Positions 37,578 through 49,760 of a stretch of DNA of 64,000 nt are shown here, in pieces (the stretch's first letter is position 1; every line of letters begins with the position of its first letter). The position numbers and the translations under genes were made by a program. This DNA is from Rhizopus sp. PT2906. Lineage: Eukaryota; Mucoromycota; Mucoromycetes; Mucorales; Rhizopodaceae. The notes beneath the pieces were generated by a model. The model did no database searches and was not told the origin of the DNA. It saw only the letters and a list, made by a program, of their open reading frames with translations. Location: NCBI GenBank assembly GCA_025529335.1, contig JAMYHX010000058.1, positions 79,671 to 143,670 of the forward strand. Direction: 5' to 3'.

Positions 37578-38679
37578 ATGACCCTGAGAATCCATGGTAA
37601 CTGCTTTAATAGATCATCAGGAGTAAATCATCATAAATTAAAAGCAAACCTTTTTTTCTTTCCTTTTTTCTTTATTCTAACAATGTTTTTTTTTTGCATG
37701 ATACAGACATTGATGAAAGATACAGGCAAGAGATATCACAATTAGAGTTGAAAAATCAAGAATTACAAGAAATCATTCATGAATTGACCGCAAGACTTGA
37801 TCATGTACAAAGAGATGTCCAACAAAGAGAAAGAAAGATGGCTCAAGAAATAGACAAATTAAAGTCACAGTGGCAATTAGACAGGAGACGATTACAAGAA
37901 GATCATGCTCATGAGCTGTTTATCATCAAAGAAGCTCATCAGGAAGAAAGAGATATGATACTGAAAGAGCTCCATGACCGTCTCACTTCTCCCACGATAC
38001 CTTCGACTCGGGTACTGAGCAGTGCCAGCAGTAACAACAGTTGTCGTGCCCTAGGTTCGACATTGACGGATATACAACCATGCAATCGTTCTGAACGTCA
38101 TCCATCGTGTTCTCAAGACAAGCTAATGTCCCCTTCATTTGCGTACGATTCGGATGGTCAAGAAACCATTGATATCAAACTTTCCCCAGATTTAGATTTG
38201 TGCAACAGTTCTACCGCATTGATCAAATGCGTCTATTCTTCCACAGATACCATTTCGACTGCCGACCCTTTATGCTCTTGTAAAGATGACAAGAGTATCG
38301 AAAGACATCAAGTCTTTACGCGTACAATGGTAGGTGATTGGATGTGGAAGTACACACGTCATAGATTAAGAAAGGAAAACAAGCATCAGCGATTCTTTTG
38401 GTTTCATCCCTATACCCAAATGCTTTACTGGAGTACAAACGAACCTGGAAATCAACAGAATGAAGCTATAAAAAATGGTAAAATTGTATATACATGTGTT
38501 TTCTATTTACTTATATCCTTATTATAGTTCGTGTTGTGTCATTTGAAGTCATACAAAATGAAGATGTACCAAGTATATCAATAAAGACTCCAAACCGATC
38601 CATGAAAATACAATGCCTTAATCGTAATTCTCATTATGCATGGATAAGAACATTGTCCTGTATTTTTAGTCCAAAATAA
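37578..38679 (+). CDS. Coiled-coil protein with Num1/Mcp5-type PH domain
   Basis: Cortical or membrane-anchoring protein. Exons: 37578-37596, 37707-38477, 38528-38679; 313 residues. The first exon is 19 nt (MTLRIHD); it was chosen because the coding frame has no ATG of its own near its start and this exon joins in frame across a GTAACT...ATACAG intron. Residues about 8-100 form a coiled coil (ISQLELKNQELQEIIHELTA). A Ser-rich linker precedes the PH domain, which starts RTMVGDWMWKYTRHRLRKEN and continues FFWFHPYTQMLYWS to AWIRTLSCIF. This is the Mcp5_PH signature that binds PI(4,5)P2 and anchors dynein and mitochondria at the cortex in yeasts. Its stop codon lies 19 bp from the convergent gene's stop. 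Confidence 0.8.
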
Positions 38680-38698
38680 TAACAATAAACACTATTTT

Positions 38699-39462
38699 TT
38701 ATAAATTGACAAGGTACTCTTTACGTTCAGCCAGACGGTACCATCGTTCGCGCCGTGTACGAGTCTTTGACCAGAATTTCCAGGTCCAGTCAGTGTATTG
38801 CCATCCTTCTTGTCCTCTTATCCATTCTGGATCCGTCCATACCCAGGTGACATGTTTCTGTTGTTTGCCTATCCTTGTCGGTGGTGGCAATCTAAACGTA
38901 TGAATTGAACAGGTTGGTTCCAAATGAATGTCTGTCCTATGTCCGACAATTATAAATATACAAAAAGAAAATAAGGGATTTTTAAAAATTACCATGCTGG
39001 AGGATCTTGTGGTAATAGGCAATGTCCCCAACCGGTAGCAACCCACCATCGTTGATGATGGTATACTTCAAAGCAATAGTACGTCTGCTGTGATGAACGA
39101 GTGACAGTTTTGGTAGTCGGATTAGATAAGAGCACTTTAAGGATCGTTTGAACTCGTTGACTAGAAAGACACATGATGGCAAGGATAGTAAGCCCTATAG
39201 CCTGCTGTTGGACTATGGCCCATCCTATGCATACAAGTAATCCAGAAAATCCTGTTCTATCATCATGAATCAACTGGTGTATGTCGAATACATCATCCAG
39301 TAACCTGGACTTGTGAATTATGATACAGACAACAATCAGGCTTTCGCAAAATCGATACCAAAGTATCCAAACGATAAAGACTAACAATGAATAATCGTGT
39401 TTCCATTGAAAAAGACGGCGGATTGATACTGTGTGAATGATATAGGATGAGTGCTTTTTCAT
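38699..39462 (-). CDS. Pex30-type peroxin with dysferlin (DysF) motifs
   Basis: Predicted ER/peroxisome membrane protein of the Pex24/Pex28-32 group, which shapes ER sites of peroxisome budding. Exons 39462-38993 and 38936-38699; 235 residues. Two or three hydrophobic segments lie in the first 100 residues (YSLLVFIVWILWYRFCESLI, FSGLLVCIGWAIVQQQAIGL). The DysF part follows: YYCFEVYHHQRWWVATGWG, LLPQDPPAWTD, then WVWTDPEWIRGQEGWQYTDW and a C-terminal RERWYRLAERKEYLV. The PxW(T/S)D and GWxYTDxxW patterns are diagnostic. It is shorter than yeast Pex30 and may lack the extended reticulon-like N-terminus. Divergent from MCM5 across 252 bp. Confidence 0.8.
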
Positions 39463-39601
39463 TGATAAAAAAGAAGAAAATACCTTAAAAGCTCATGTGA
39501 GATATATATATTGTTGTTATTGTTTTCTAAACTAAACAGCAATTGTGTATATACACAAATACGCATAACTTCCCCTCCCCTTTTTTTTTGCAAGAAGGTT
39601 T

Positions 39602-39620
39602 ACGCGCGGAGACGCGAAAG
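39602..39620 (+). promoter_or_regulatory. G1/S-type boxes upstream of MCM5
   Basis: ACGCGCGGAGACGCGAAAG lies about 95-113 nt before the MCM5 ATG. It combines an MCB-like ACGCG core with CGCGAAA (reverse TTTCGCG), resembling SBF/MBF and E2F sites of replication-gene promoters. Function inferred. Confidence 0.5.
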
Positions 39621-39714
39621 TCAAGTCAATTGTGACTTGCTCCAATTTTGGGGAAAAAAATTAACGTGTCGTTTTTGGCGTTCCTTTTTTTCATTATTAT
39701 TAGTATTCTAAACC

Positions 39715-42308
<2,594 letters not shown>

Positions 42309-42378
42309 ACATTGTGTTGATTTTATTATTACTAATTTTTTCTTTTTGTGTGTACATAACAAATAAACCCCTCTCTCT

Positions 42379-42915
42379 TTAATTACTAGGACATGTCTTG
42401 CAATCCTCTTGTTTCTTTTTATCAGAGTGACCCAGTGCTTTGTTTGGTGCGATGATATCACGTACACGTTGTTTCTATTGTCATATTAAAATATAGTCTT
42501 TTATGCTTTGTGATTTACCAATTCTTTTAATTCAGGAAATCCCTTTTCTTCTTTACGATCCCATACAACCACTTTTTTAAAGTGTATAAGAAATAATGAA
42601 AATAACAGTGACAATTATACGTACCACCATTTGCTGTCACTTTGAAAACAGCTGCATCACCAGGTATTAAAGCAAGTTCTCCAATTTCGTTTTCGAATGT
42701 AGTTAATAATTCCTGACCCATCCAAGCTATATAAATCACATGAGTCCTGTTTTTACTTTCACATCATTCTTGTCCCTCTTACCAGCACGCATCATCCAAC
42801 GACACTTTGGACAATACTAGTAATCTGTATGTTTAGATAAAACTATTTGTAATTGAGCATTATTATATATTCACACCTCAATAGAAACACGGGGTTTATT
42901 AGTAGTAGTAGACAT
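42379..42915 (-). CDS. SelW-like Rdx family thioredoxin-fold protein (Cys form)
   Basis: Small redox protein related to selenoprotein W, with Cys-x-x-Cys instead of selenocysteine. Exons: 42915-42877, 42816-42783, 42726-42625, 42571-42519, 42474-42379; 107 residues, built from five very short exons. Sequence landmarks: RVSIEYCPKCRWMMRAAWMG (redox CPKC), LLTTFENEIGELALIPGD, VVVWDRKEEKGFPELKELKQ and RVRDIIAP, in the order seen in Rdx proteins. The last ~20 residues are a charged tail with a further CKTC motif that I do not know from relatives. Lies between the MCM5 3' end and the uL22 gene (70 bp from each). Confidence 0.85.
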
Positions 42916-42984
42916 GATGATAAAAGAAAGAAAAAGAGAGAGAAAATTATACAAAAAGTTCGCTTTATTATTATCGAAAATGTC

Positions 42985-43718
42985 TTAAGCCTTAGTAGCA
43001 CGGGTCTTGCCGGCTAACAGACGAGCGTTACGGGCCAATTGACGAGCATTGAGCTTGACGATCTTCTTGTCAGTAGCACGAGGAACAGCTTCTTCCTTTT
43101 CGGTGAGGATAACTTCGATGTGAGAGGGAGAAGACATGAAAGGGTTGATTCTACCGTGAGCACGATAAGTACGACGACGGTGCTTGGGAGCTTGGTTGAC
43201 GATAACACTAGAGATGTAAAGTTCTTCGACGTTCAAACCCTTGGCCTATAAATATATGCAATATAAATAACTCTCTCTCTCTCTTTGTTAATTCCACATT
43301 AATACCTCAGCGTTGCTTTCGGCATTCTTCAAAAGGTCGAGGATGTACTTGACAGACTTGACAGGCCAACGACCTTGAGTAGCACCGAATTCCTTGGCTT
43401 GAGCGGTACGGCCAACACCACCGTTGAATCGACGGAAAGGAATGCATTGCTTGTGTTCCTTGACGTTGTTAAGGTAAGCATAAGCCTTGCTCAACTTCAT
43501 ACCTTGGATGGCAACAGCAACTTCATGAGTATTCTTGAACTATACGAATTGTTAATTACTGGCCTGAATTTCTATTGTCAATAAAACATACGTGAACACG
43601 AAGGTAAGATCCTCTGGATTTGGCAGCTATATAGTATAATTAGATTGTCTCTCTCTTTATTAATGTTGTCGTTATTACCCTTGGAGGCATTGGCTGGAGT
43701 AGCAGCGTATCTGACCAT
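42985..43718 (-). CDS. RPL17: 60S ribosomal protein uL22 (yeast L17)
   Basis: Large-subunit protein lining the exit tunnel; 189 residues. Exons: 43718-43679, 43626-43592, 43539-43306, 43245-42985. [13 protein letters not shown] joins [20 protein letters not shown], then [40 protein letters not shown] and the basic C-terminus. Strong ribosomal codon bias. (CT)n runs sit in an intron (43271-43284) and upstream. Confidence 0.96.
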
Positions 43719-44242
43719 GATTGCTCTAGTTCTATAAAAATAAAAAGTTAATTCATCTCAATTCCACAGTTTTGATTTTTTTCATTGCCCTCTCCATCCC
43801 CGCTTTATCTCCCATCCATCCTTCATCTATCCATCATTTAGGTTGTCTATGATACATTACTTTAAAAATACGCAAGAGAGAGAGAGAGAGACGATCTGAT
43901 GGGCCTGTTTGTTTCCATGAAGGGGTACACACTGGCCCTCTGGAAGTGTCTGCTCTCTCATTTTCTCTATGGCCCTCTCTCTCTCTCTCTCTCTCTGGCT
44001 CTCACTCATGTACACCCCCGCTGTCTGTGTGTCTATTGTATCTTTTTTTTGTTAATTCTTATTTGTTCCCTCCAAAATCTGTCCGACGATCTTTCGGACA
44101 TGACGAGTTCGGGCCGCTAAACATTTGTGTATGTGCTTAAAGATTCAAAAAAGGGGAGAGTTTTATTATGAACAATATATGAAAGTGTATAATACAAATG
44201 ATGAATAATAGTAATGACGAGTATAGAATATAATAATGCAGG
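43719..44242. other. Spacer with GA and CT microsatellites
   Basis: Promoter side of uL22 and 3' side of the phytochelatin-synthase-like gene. It has a (GA)n run at 43875-43891 and a (CT)n run at about 43974-43996, plus pyrimidine-rich CCATCC/CATCC repeats at 43793-43835. No gene. Confidence 0.6.
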
Positions 44243-45233
44243 TTATTTAAATTGGCACTGACGAGTGCAGTCTTTACACTTGAGTTTCAAGTTGTCTTGA
44301 TATTTATGTTGCTGGCTGGCACTTAGGATAAAGTAACCACGACTACGACCAGATTCTTCCATGCTTCTAAGAGACATGGCATCATAAAGTACCTTTGTCT
44401 TGACCCATACGCTTGGATATTTACCACGAGCCACATCCATGATGAGAACTTGATCTTCTTCTTTATTGTAACCACCAATCGGACTAAAATGAGCCAAGTG
44501 ATCCTCTTGGCCTAACGCACTTCGAGAATAATGAACAACCATTTGACTGGTGCAGTCAGAAGTGACAGACTCGAGATGTGAGAGGAAAGTGGCGTAGCTT
44601 TGAGCGCGGTATGAATTGACAGAGCAATAGAGTTGAGCCAAGCATGTGAACTCGTCAAAGGGTATACCATGTTCTTGAATAGACTCCGCAGATGAACATG
44701 TTTGTAGCTGCTCGCCTATTCAGTACAACATGTTAAAGAGGTAGCCTTTTGTTTTTTTTTTTATAGACTTACTTGAAAACCAGCGCCAGTTACCCTTCCA
44801 AATTCTCTTTGGGTCAATTTCGAGAGCATTGAGAACCATGGCAACTATACCATAAAATTGGTTGGTTTCATTATAAATATATACAATCTATAAATATAAA
44901 CTTACGAGAACTAACTCCGCCATGAGAAGGCGAAGACTGCGTAGAAAAGTTGCCCATCAACTTGAAGAAGCTTTCGGCTTGACCCTGTACCATGGCACCT
45001 CTAAAGAGTCTTTTTCCTTCAGGCGAAGTGAATCTGACAAGATGAATATCTTGTTGTCTAAGGAGCAAATCTCTGTCAGCAAACTTAAAAGGAGAGGATA
45101 AAGTCTGGAGAATAGTTGAGCTTGTGGTTGCTTGACGAAGGAATGCTTGTGAGCCAGGAAAGAGGCTAGTTCGGTTATTAAGGACTGAAGTGTTTTTGAA
45201 ATTTTTTAATTTTAAGCAAGTACGGGTTGCCAT
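44243..45233 (-). CDS. Phytochelatin-synthase-like protein lacking the catalytic cysteine
   Basis: Exons: 45233-44906, 44844-44773, 44715-44243; 290 residues. The family (gamma-glutamylcysteine dipeptidyl transpeptidase, papain-like fold) makes metal-binding phytochelatins from glutathione. The catalytic domain is clear: FTSPEGKRLFRGAMVQGQAE, FFKLMGNFSTQSSPSHGG, MVLNALEIDPKRIWKGNWRW, then LAHFSPIGGYN (catalytic His209) and QVLIMDVARGKYPSVWV (catalytic Asp227). The position of the nucleophile (TQSEPxxCGL in active enzymes) reads TQSSPSHGGV: Gly105 (codon GGC at 44921-44919) replaces Cys, one base from TGC. The rest is intact with good splicing, so it does not look like a decayed gene. A basic, Ser/Thr-rich N-terminus suggests mitochondrial import. 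The Cys-rich C-terminal domain of plant enzymes is reduced to a CKDCTRQC tail. Upstream lie five iron-type GATA motifs. Confidence 0.88.
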
Positions 45234-45250
45234 GGTGTGCGTTGTGTTGG

Positions 45251-45446
45251 TTATCAGATGGAAATAAAAAAATATAAAAGAAAAAGATCTTTATCAGATC
45301 CTCCCTTTTAAACTAGAGCAAGGGGGTGGAATCTGATAAAAATTTTAAATGTCGGAAATAAAAATAATTATCAGATGGATTTTGATTATCCAATCACTTT
45401 GTTTACTTTGCTCGTGGTGATTTTTCGCTTTTATGGTTTATCAGAT
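45251..45446 (-). promoter_or_regulatory. Cluster of five ATCTGATAA (iron-GATA-type) sites
   Basis: TTATCAGAT occurs at 45251-45259, 45291-45299, 45368-45376 and 45438-45446, and its complement ATCTGATAA at 45331-45339. All are perfect 9-mers, 18-213 nt upstream of the start at 45233, spaced about 40, 40, 37 and 70 nt. ATCWGATAA is the known site of the fungal iron-responsive GATA repressors (Urbs1, SRE/SreA, Fep1). This predicts repression in iron-replete cells; binding itself is not shown. Confidence 0.75.
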
Positions 45447-45639
45447 TCTTTTTTGCTCATTGTTACACTTTAATCAGCCATTATTTACACACAGCTGATT
45501 TTGGCTTTTTTTCTTCTTGGATACACAAATTACAAGACCTATCAAAGACTATATACAGTGAATTTCTTACAATTTATCAATTATACGCTATAATTACTAT
45601 TTTTGTACAATTTTCATTTTGTCATAAAGTGTTGACTAC

Positions 45640-46025
45640 GAGTAAGTCATGTTGGTTTTCATTGCTTTTCACAAGCTTGAAACAGTGAAGAAAAGAATGG
45701 TAACAGTCACTGAGGGATAATCGTTATGGATAGATTCTTTATTTATATTACAATAAAGTGTATAAATTACCTCTATGGCTTTTAGCCTTTTTTTTTTTCT
45801 TCTTACTACGCAGCAATCCAATAAAGATTCTTTACGAATATTAGCCAATCGCTTTTGTAACTTCTTTTTTTGTAAATCAACTTTGAATTCAGATCTTTTT
45901 CTTTTGTGGAAATGGATAATATTCAGCAACTCCACCTCTAAAGTTCGTTTTCCAACTTACTAAATTCGCTTTAGTCTTCGCTTGAAATTCACTCTTCATA
46001 CAGCCCAAAGTTCGCTTTTTTATTG
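45640..46025. other. Relic DNA with AAAGTTCG repeats
   Basis: A minus frame at 45669-45935 is rich in Lys/Arg (QKKKLQKRLANIRKES) but shows no domain and may be relic coding DNA. Three near-identical short motifs, AAAGTTCGTTT (45940), AAATTCGCTTT (45962) and AAAGTTCGCTTTTT (46007), flank the repeat module that follows. Confidence 0.3.
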
Positions 46026-46029
46026 GCAG

Positions 46030-46395
46030 ACACTTGGTCCATTCAAAAATTGGCCAATGCTACGGCCGCTACCTATGTTGTCACCATACAACTTTACATT
46101 ACCAAATTCTCTACCTAACCTAAGGCTGTTCAATTCACTCTCTATGATATAAAATACGATGTCATCATAATTACATGTGTTCTTGCATCTTTGTTAATAG
46201 ACTGACAACATAAAGTCATCTCTTCTTGTTCTTGAAAAGAAACAAACCAAGATGGTAACTTCATAAAAGTCATATTTAGCGTGGTGTTACACATTGAAAA
46301 GCTTTTTTAGGCGACATCGTAAGTAATGTGTAGAAGTAGTGCCCTTAGAATTAGTATAACCTCTGGTGCATGTAATGTTTCTCTTACGAGTCGGT
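46030..46395. repeat. Family A palindromic module, copy 2
   Basis: Same orientation as the copy at 2886-3345. Matching blocks: CCTATGTTGTCACCATACAA (CCTATATTGTCACTATACAA in copy 1), CATCATAATTACA, TCTTGCATCTTTGTT, TTTAGCGTGG, TTACACATTG, AGGCGACATC and a right arm AGTAGTGCCCTTAGAATTAG. The zinc-finger coding part that follows copy 1 is absent here; unrelated DNA begins at about 46395. Confidence 0.65.
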
Positions 46396-46589
46396 CAATA
46401 ACTTGTGTCGCAAAGCTTTAAAACAGTACTGGGTTGGCTGCTTTAAGACATTCAAAGGCGATTTTCACTTTAGATTATATCTTGGTCGATTGGCATGGGC
46501 TTTTTGAAAAAAAATAAACTTGGTAATGTAGCTTGCACTTAACGTTTCTTTTTTTGCACATGGACTAAGCACTTTCTTTTCTTGCATAG

Positions 46590-47640
46590 GGCACTGGCTG
46601 ATGCGGAAGCTGATCGGCTTGTCCACGAGAATTTAAAAGGGAAAGCCAGCAGCTCTACTCAGGTAATTTCTCTAAAAATATGCTATACAAATCAAAACTT
46701 AAAGTAAGCTTATCAGGACTATTCATTAAGAAAAGATGATCCCAATTATGCTCACAAGAGAGCTGCCTTAAAACTACTCAAGCTTCATTCTCAACAATAA
46801 AGAAATGGTATCAATTTGCTTCAGCCTACTACTCGAAATGAGTATTCTTTTATTATTGGGTACTTTAGCAAGATCGACACCATTATTTTTTATGCGAACA
46901 AGAACCTATGAATCCACAGATAGGACGAGACAAAGCTCATAGCAAGCAAAGAGAAAAAAAACCTTGCTAAGAATGAGTATGAGAGAAGATCTGCATTAAA
47001 CAAACTTTGCATAAGCATAGACAAAGCAAAGGTAGAATACATTCTGAACTCTGTTGCTGATGGCAGCTGTGGTTTCAGATGTATTGCATATGTAATCTAC
47101 GGTGATGAAGGCAGAGTATTCGATGTCAAAGAAAAAATGTTGGAGCTGTACTGTATACATAAAGATACCCTCTACAAAAGCAAGCATTAGAGCATTCGAT
47201 TCATGATGTACTCTTCTTTTTGCTCTGTATTTCTTATTACAACAATCGTATTTACATATTTCATTTCTGTAGCTCGCATCGATGAAAGCATAGAAGATAC
47301 CCTGAAGGATCGCAGTTCATTCCCTAGCACCAACTATTGATTTGATACTGTTGATGCCCCATAAGTTGCAGCTGGTGCATTCAACGTTGCAATAGCTGTA
47401 TATACCGAAAATTTCCATAGCATGCTCTTTTATCATTCAACTTATCATCATTAGAACAAGTATACCCAATCATTCTTCATTTGGAAATGAGTCATTTCCA
47501 TCTATTAGGAAGGAGAAAAGACGAAAGACGCCTGCAATGGCCATCTTTGAGCCCCTTTATATAAACCAATCGTTAGAAAAAGCGGCTTTCAAGACCCTTA
47601 TCTTCTTCTTCATTAGATTTTTTTGTTTTATGTTTTCATT
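46590..47640 (+). pseudogene. Relic of an OTU-type cysteine protease ORF
   Basis: The core VEYILNSVADGSCGFRCIAY lies at about 47030-47090, i.e. the OTU catalytic DGxCxFR block with Cys and Asp present. VIYGDEGRVFDVKEKMLELY follows. After a break, a C-terminal part is recognisable in shifted frames (AGAFNVAIAVYTENFHSM; then a SHFHLL-like segment near 47488-47505, where the catalytic His would be). Several stops and frame changes separate the pieces. OTU domains are often carried by large Mutator-like and other transposons, so this is likely an element remnant. Upstream pieces (46590-46800: ADAEADRLVHENLKGKA) may belong to it. Confidence 0.55.
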
Positions 47641-47969
47641 TGTAAATAAACATTTATGTTCTTAATCCAAGACAATTGAATTTGGCCCTAGAAACTAGGA
47701 GGCATTGCATTTAACTGAGCCAATGTACTTGAAAAGTACTTTGCTTCTTCCATTTAAAGATAGCCTTTTGTAATTGCAGCATTGAACATAACGACAAATG
47801 TAATAATGTGTTGGGAAAGATACCCTTATTTTGAAGAGGAAGTACAGCATAGAAAATAAGTTTCTTCCAAAATTCAACAAGCTAAGATGAGGAATCTGCC
47901 AGACTTTGACATACTTAGGAAATACACCAAACCGGCTAAATTTTTAGAAATGAACTGTACATCTTGTTG

Positions 47970-48110
47970 TGTAAATAGCAAAACCCAAAACGTTAGGTTA
48001 GGTAGAGACTTTCGTAGCGTGAAGTTAGAAAGTAACGACACATTATAGGAGAAGAGGCGTCCGCTAATTACCCTTCTCATGTTTTTCCTCGTACGCGTAG
48101 TGTCTACCAG
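47970..48110. repeat. Family A module, partial copy 3
   Basis: TTAGGTTAGGTAGAGACTTT, CGTAGCGTGAAGTTA, ATTATAGG and GGCGTCCGCTAATTA align with the inverted left arm of copy 1. CCTCGTACGCGTAGTGTCTA aligns with the inverted left arm at 20518. Only one arm is present. Confidence 0.5.
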
Positions 48111-48348
48111 ATTTAGATGTATTCAATACTATAAAAGATAATTTATAAACTCAAAGAAATACAGTGAAAGTATCAACACGCGTAGCGAAAACTGAGAAAG
48201 CCCATCCAATAAAAAATATGGTTATATCTACCACAAATCTTTATCTTTACTTGCTAATTAATTAAGTGTAATCATATCCTATGATATATTATTATTTTAT
48301 CTATTAAAAGAGTGCAGCTACTATCTTATCAAATATAGGTCTTTATGG

Positions 48349-49760
48349 GATCCATCCTCTCTCTCCTTACTTACATTCACTCTCACTAACCTTAGACCTC
48401 TCTCCTACTGGAAAAATTCCTTGCTTGAACTGTTTCATGTATGCTGACGAAGTAGTTCTCATAGCTGTTAAGGTCGACATGTCCACCCTTCTCAAGTCTT
48501 GTGAGGATCACAGCTATCAACCTGGCTATCTATGTAACCCAAGCAAATGCGTCGTACTAGCCCCTACACAGCCACATTCAAGCTACACTCCCTATGGTGA
48601 ACTGATACAAAGACAATTATCTTTTCCTTACCTCAAGATTCCTTTTCACTAGGGTGGCCATTTTGACGCCATTGAATTGATCAACCATAATAAAACCAAA
48701 GCCCTTGCAGCTATAAACCAACTCTCGACCATCGGCTTTCATCCTAAAGACTTTACTCCTCTCTTAGTCACCTTTTTCTACTGCCAAATTGTTCGTTCTC
48801 AATTAGGATACGAATTAGCTACTGCCAAGGCCATTTCATTCCTTAGCAAACAATTGAAAGACGCTCAAAATGTCTGTATATGTTGAATCTTCTGTGGCTC
48901 CCGTAATTCCTCAATAGCGGTGATGTTACATATGACAAAACTGTCAACCATGCAAGAACGCGCTTATGTACTTCAGTCTCAGTTTCTTCTACGCTCATTT
49001 ACTTTTCCAGATGATGTACTACTTTCCCATCTTCTTCCATTGATCCGCCAACCCAGAAGCCACTCCTATTGGTATAAACTCTCTAGGTCTCCCATTTGGA
49101 ACAATATTCCTCAATTCTAGAATCCCTCGATCGTCGATCATTACGGCCGATATAACGGAAGATCTATCAAGACAACCTCAACCACAAGCGCTCTACGCAT
49201 ACCTCTGTTCTTCTTATGCACTGTCGCCCGACTATCTCTCCAGATCCCATTCTTTAGTTGCCTATGACCTGATCTGACAGAAGTCGCTACATACGTTAGC
49301 GTTTGGACTGGATCCCAGATGTTCATTACAAAAGCCTATTCTCGCCGCCTTAATCCTTAACAAAAACCCATTCCATTTGCTGTGTCCAGTTACACCATCG
49401 ACTCATGATGCCCAAAAGTATTTCTGATCCATTGTTCTTCCTTTTGAACGTATTACCTATGAAAAGATCCCATTCATCTCAAGACGCTCTTCCATAAATC
49501 CTCCTTTGGTTAACTATATGCATTATCCTCTATGAATTTGATTATCTCCATCACGATAAGCACCCGCCTCCTCCGTCATCTCACCTTGGACAAATACTCC
49601 TAGAATGGCTACCTTCTTCTTCCTTCCACGCTAGTATATTATACACTTGCTCTGACATCATCCTCTCTACAATCTTTTTTACTTTTGATCTAATAAAGGC
49701 TGTTTTAGATACTAATCTCCCTTTTTGGCCTGCCTCGGGTGGATATATATATTATTATTA
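48349..49760 (+). pseudogene. LINE-type reverse transcriptase relic (3' half)
   Basis: Pieces of a non-LTR retrotransposon polymerase in shifting frames: GSILSPLL near 48350, CLNCFMYADEVVLIAVKVDM near 48416-48480, LCNPSKCVVLAPTQP, GELIQRQLSFPYLKIPF, ELINHNKTKALAAINQLSTI, QIVRSQLGYELATAKAISFL, and MLHMTKLSTMQERAYVLQSQ, followed by a degraded tail. The polymerase motif YADD reads YADE, so the second catalytic Asp is Glu. Many stops and frameshifts occur. The tail ends in TATATATATTATTATTATC, like the simple-repeat 3' end of LINEs. The 5' half is missing. Confidence 0.75.

Noticed and set aside
37683..37700. ATG at 37683 as start of the Num1-like gene
   Set aside because: It is out of frame with the coiled-coil coding sequence; the 19-nt exon at 37578-37596 gives an in-frame start.
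43974..43996. (CT)n run as a CRISPR-like or tandem array
   Set aside because: A simple dinucleotide microsatellite with no spacers.
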